From contig CAWASE010000003.1 in NCBI GenBank assembly GCA_963784675.1, forward strand, positions 16,514-80,513: a DNA stretch of 64,000 bases, written 5' to 3'. The position numbers and the translations under genes are program-made. Below the pieces are notes generated by a model. That model saw nothing but the letters and a program-made list of their open reading frames with translations. It was not told where the DNA came from and searched no databases. Of the stretch, positions 61,924 to 64,000 are shown piece by piece. Numbering within the stretch: position 1 is the stretch's first letter; the number at the start of each line of letters is the position of its first letter. Source of the DNA: SCTD01 sp963784675. GTDB lineage: Bacteria; Actinomycetota; Actinomycetes; Mycobacteriales; SCTD01.

Positions 61924-63410
61924 TCAGGACCCGGCCCGCAATGGTGGCGACGTCGCGCTCCGCAGCGTCACCTGCGCCAGTGCCCGAGCGGCGACCAGGA
62001 TCGCCCCGGCGGCAGGTCCGTCGGTGTCGATCCCTACGGCCCCGCGATGTGACCCGCGGTCTCGCTCCTGCAGGGCGCGCCGAACGGCGGGGTCGGCGTC
62101 GGAGGGATGCTCTGGCGCGCGGCTCGTCAGTCGTCGATCGGAGACCGCTGGGCTGGCAGAGCACTGCAGCTCGAGCAGTTCCACGCAGACGTCCTCGGTG
62201 AGCTGCCGGGCCCGCTGGCGCCACTCCTGGCTGATCCAGGAGGCGTCCAGAACCACCGTCCAACCCTGCTGCAACCCGATGCGCGCCCGTCGCAACAGCT
62301 CGCGGTAGACCAGTCCGACACCTGCGTCGGTGTAGCGCTCGGCGAGCGGGATGGCCAGCTCGCGGCGCACCAGGTCACTGCTGTGCACCAGGCAGCCCTC
62401 GGCCTGCGAGAGGCCCTCGGCGACCGTGGACTTGCCCGCGCCGGGCAGTCCGCCGACGAGCACGAGGGTGACGGTCGTCCGGCGCAGGTGCGCCAGCATC
62501 AGCCCGGTGAGCAGCTGGGCTTGGCCGTGCTGGGCGGTGCGTACGCGAGGGTCATCGCTCTGGTCGGCCCGCACCAGCGCCACCTTGGCCCGAACCTGCG
62601 CCCGATAGGCGAGATACAGGTGCTCGAGAGACGCAGGGTGCTGCTCGCCGGAGAGCTCGACGTATTCGCGGAGGAAGCGCTCAGCGGCGGGACGGTCGCC
62701 GAGGCGCTCGAGGTCCATCGCGAGGGTCGCCACGTCTCCGAGGACGTCGCCGTGCCGCAGCGAGGCGTCGAAGTCCAGGCAGTCCAGCACCCGCGGGCCG
62801 TCCGGCAAGCAGAAGATGTCGTCGGCGAGCAGGTCGCCGTGGCCGTCACGGACCATCCCGCGGTCGATGCGGTGCTGCAGCAGCGGTCCGCGCCCGGCGA
62901 GGAAGGCGACGACCAGCGTGCGGGCCTCGGCGAGGTCGGCGACGGACAGCACCCCGGGGCCTTCGCCGCTAGCGCGTCGAGCCCGACCGTCCACAGCTCG
63001 AGCAACCGCGCGGGGCCGGCGATCGCGACCGGGTCGGGCGAGCTCGGCGCAGCGGCTGTGGAAGTCGTCGACGAGCCGGGCCAGCAGGTGCAGCGGCCGG
63101 TCGGCCTCGCCGTCCCCCGCGGTCACCAAGGTGCTCAGGCGGGTGGTGTCGGGCAGCCGCCGCATCACCACGACAGGTTCCCGCAGGCTTCCGTCCTCGC
63201 GCATCAGCGCGTCGACACCGAGGTAGACGTCGGGGGCGAGCCGCCGGTTCAGGTCGACCTCGGCTGCGCACGCCTCCTGTCGCGACGCCAGGCTGCGGAA
63301 GTCCACGAAGCCCAGGTCGAGCGGCTTCTTCCACTTGTACACGCGGTCGCCGACGATGGCAGGGTCGCGCTGTGCGTCTCCACGAGTCGGGTCCCCGCGA
63401 GTGCTGTCAC
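61924..63410 (-). CDS. APH-like kinase + AAA P-loop protein (Rv2004c-like), three indels
   Basis: Reconstructed from GTG 63410 (VTALAGTRLVETHSATL) to the stop at 61924, about 495 codons, equal to the length of mycobacterial Rv2004c. The first domain has YKWKKPLDLGFVDF, EVDLNRRLAPDVYLG and the phosphotransferase block VRDGHGDLLADDIFCLPDGPRVLDCLDFD (HGD...DFD). The second has Walker A VGGLPGAGKSTVA and LDASWIS. A missing G near 63336 and two further, mutually compensating changes near 63040 and 62960 disturb the frame; LLELWTVGLDALAAKAP appears between them in the alternative frame. A nucleotide kinase/phosphotransferase role is known only by fold. It is downstream of carbamate kinase (GTGA overlap). 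Confidence 0.8.
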
Positions 63411-64000
63411 CGGGTGGTGTTCGGGTCGGCGCCGCTGGCCACGACGGTGGTGCCGGCGGTTCCGGCGACCAGGGCGGAGGCCGCAGCGAGCGCGCCGATG
63501 GTGGCGGGCCGGTCCGTCGCGGTCACGAAGCGGACGCACGCGTCGACCTTCGGGCCCATCGATCCCGCCGGGAGCTCGAGACCGGCCGCCTGCTGAGCCG
63601 TCAGCCGCTGCAAGGGAGCGGCGTCCGGCGTGCCGAACCCGGACATGACGGCGTCGACGTCGGTGAGCACGAGACAGTGATCGGCGCCGACGGCGACGGC
63701 GAGCATCGCCGCGGTGAGGTCCTTGTCCACGACCGCTTCGACCCCGCCCAGTCGGCCGGTGCTGTCGACGGCGACCGCCGCGCCCCCACCGCCGCCGCAG
63801 ACGACGACCGCTCCGGACGCCAGCAGCTGGTCGATCGTGGCTTGCTCGACGACGCGGACGGGCACGGTGACGGCACGACCCAACGCCAGCGCGGGCCGTC
63901 CGCCGCCACGCTCCAGCCGTGATCGGCGGCGAGCCGGCCGGCCTGCTCCCGGTACGTAGACCGGGCCGATGAACTCTGCTCGGCACGTCGAACGCCGGTC
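63407..64000 (-). CDS. carbamate kinase, partial at right edge, indels
   Basis: The C-terminal ~200 residues are visible. FIGPVYV and REQAGRLAADHGWSVAADGPRWRWVVPSP, then VPVRVVEQATIDQLLASGAVVVCGGGGGAAV, DKDLTAAMLAVAVGADHCLVLTDVDAV and the tail SMGPKVDACVRF match ArcC-type carbamate kinases. The frame switches near 63955 and 63865, where extra or missing bases interrupt it. It makes ATP from carbamoyl phosphate, or runs in reverse. The start lies beyond the window. The stop at 63407 overlaps the APH-AAA start. Confidence 0.8.
   Translation of the reverse strand, partial: DRRSTCRAEFIGPVYVPGAGRPARRRSRLERGGGRPALALGRAVTVPVRVVEQATIDQLLASGAVVVCGGGGGAAVAVDSTGRLGGVEAVVDKDLTAAMLAVAVGADHCLVLTDVDAVMSGFGTPDAAPLQRLTAQQAAGLELPAGSMGPKVDACVRFVTATDRPATIGALAAASALVAGTAGTTVVASGADPNTTR

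Overview
The window is very GC-rich DNA (GC strongly favoured at third codon positions), with many GTG starts and many 4-base GTGA/ATGA start-stop overlaps. Together with mycothiol-era families (TIGR03084), KstR-like operators, a class F-type sortase, an actinobacterial Tad locus with a LysM-BTAD protein and Rv2004c-like genes, this points to a chromosome of an actinomycete (Actinomycetota). I cannot place it at genus level. Coding density is high and convergent genes nearly abut.

Layout. 1-2775 (minus): the N-terminal two thirds of an EssC/EccC-like FHA-FtsK/SpoIIIE ATPase running off the left edge. 2776-5385: a low-density island with an orphan hypothetical gene and a ParD-like antitoxin/zeta-toxin-like pair. 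5451-16937 (minus): a complete-looking Tad/Flp pilus locus in the order cpaB (SAF), tadZ, tadA, tadB, tadC, Flp-type pilin, two TadE-like minor pilins, a TadG-like protein, a lipoprotein, a secreted protein and a membrane LysM-BTAD protein. 17247-24370 (plus): a branched-chain-amino-acid-type ABC importer (livK, fused livHM, livG, livF) whose operon continues into two unrecognised envelope genes, the second ending in an Ada-like Zn motif.

24373-31329 carries oxidoreductases and hydrolases: an OYE-type flavoprotein divergent from a TetR gene with a clear operator between them, an LLM monooxygenase, a dienelactone hydrolase, an SDR, and a sulfotransferase-DUF1214 operon with a KstR-like box at its start. 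31362-37272 holds envelope proteins, including an LPATG-anchored esterase, a DUF4331 protein and a sortase. 37285-39584 is a FadE28/FadE29-like acyl-CoA dehydrogenase pair with a second KstR-like box. 39756-47515 has an FHA-beta-propeller protein, a biotin-dependent acyl-CoA carboxylase (beta, alpha) with enoyl-CoA hydratase, and a haloalkane dehalogenase. 47714-54796 has a Tat-exported M14 peptidase, a PQQ-type sugar dehydrogenase lipoprotein, paired CrcB fluoride channels, an AMACR-like racemase, a ferredoxin-reductase-like flavoprotein and small membrane proteins. 54901-59664 centres on a fatty-acid operon (acyl-CoA synthetase, dehydrogenase, thioesterase) facing a TetR gene.

tRNA-Lys(CTT) at 59696-59768 is followed by a decayed tyrosine-integrase remnant, so it is an old integration site. 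Beyond it is a small stress/dormancy-type cluster: CBS protein, tandem universal stress protein, Rv2004c-like APH-AAA protein and carbamate kinase (cut by the right edge).

A caution applies to several genes. tadA, livK, livHM, the 38402-39584 and 56281-57426 acyl-CoA dehydrogenases, accD, the APH-AAA gene and the carbamate kinase are broken by single-base indels although family-typical sequence resumes in the neighbouring frame. I read this mostly as consensus error in the underlying assembly rather than pseudogene decay, and coordinates for these genes are given as the span of the reconstructed gene.
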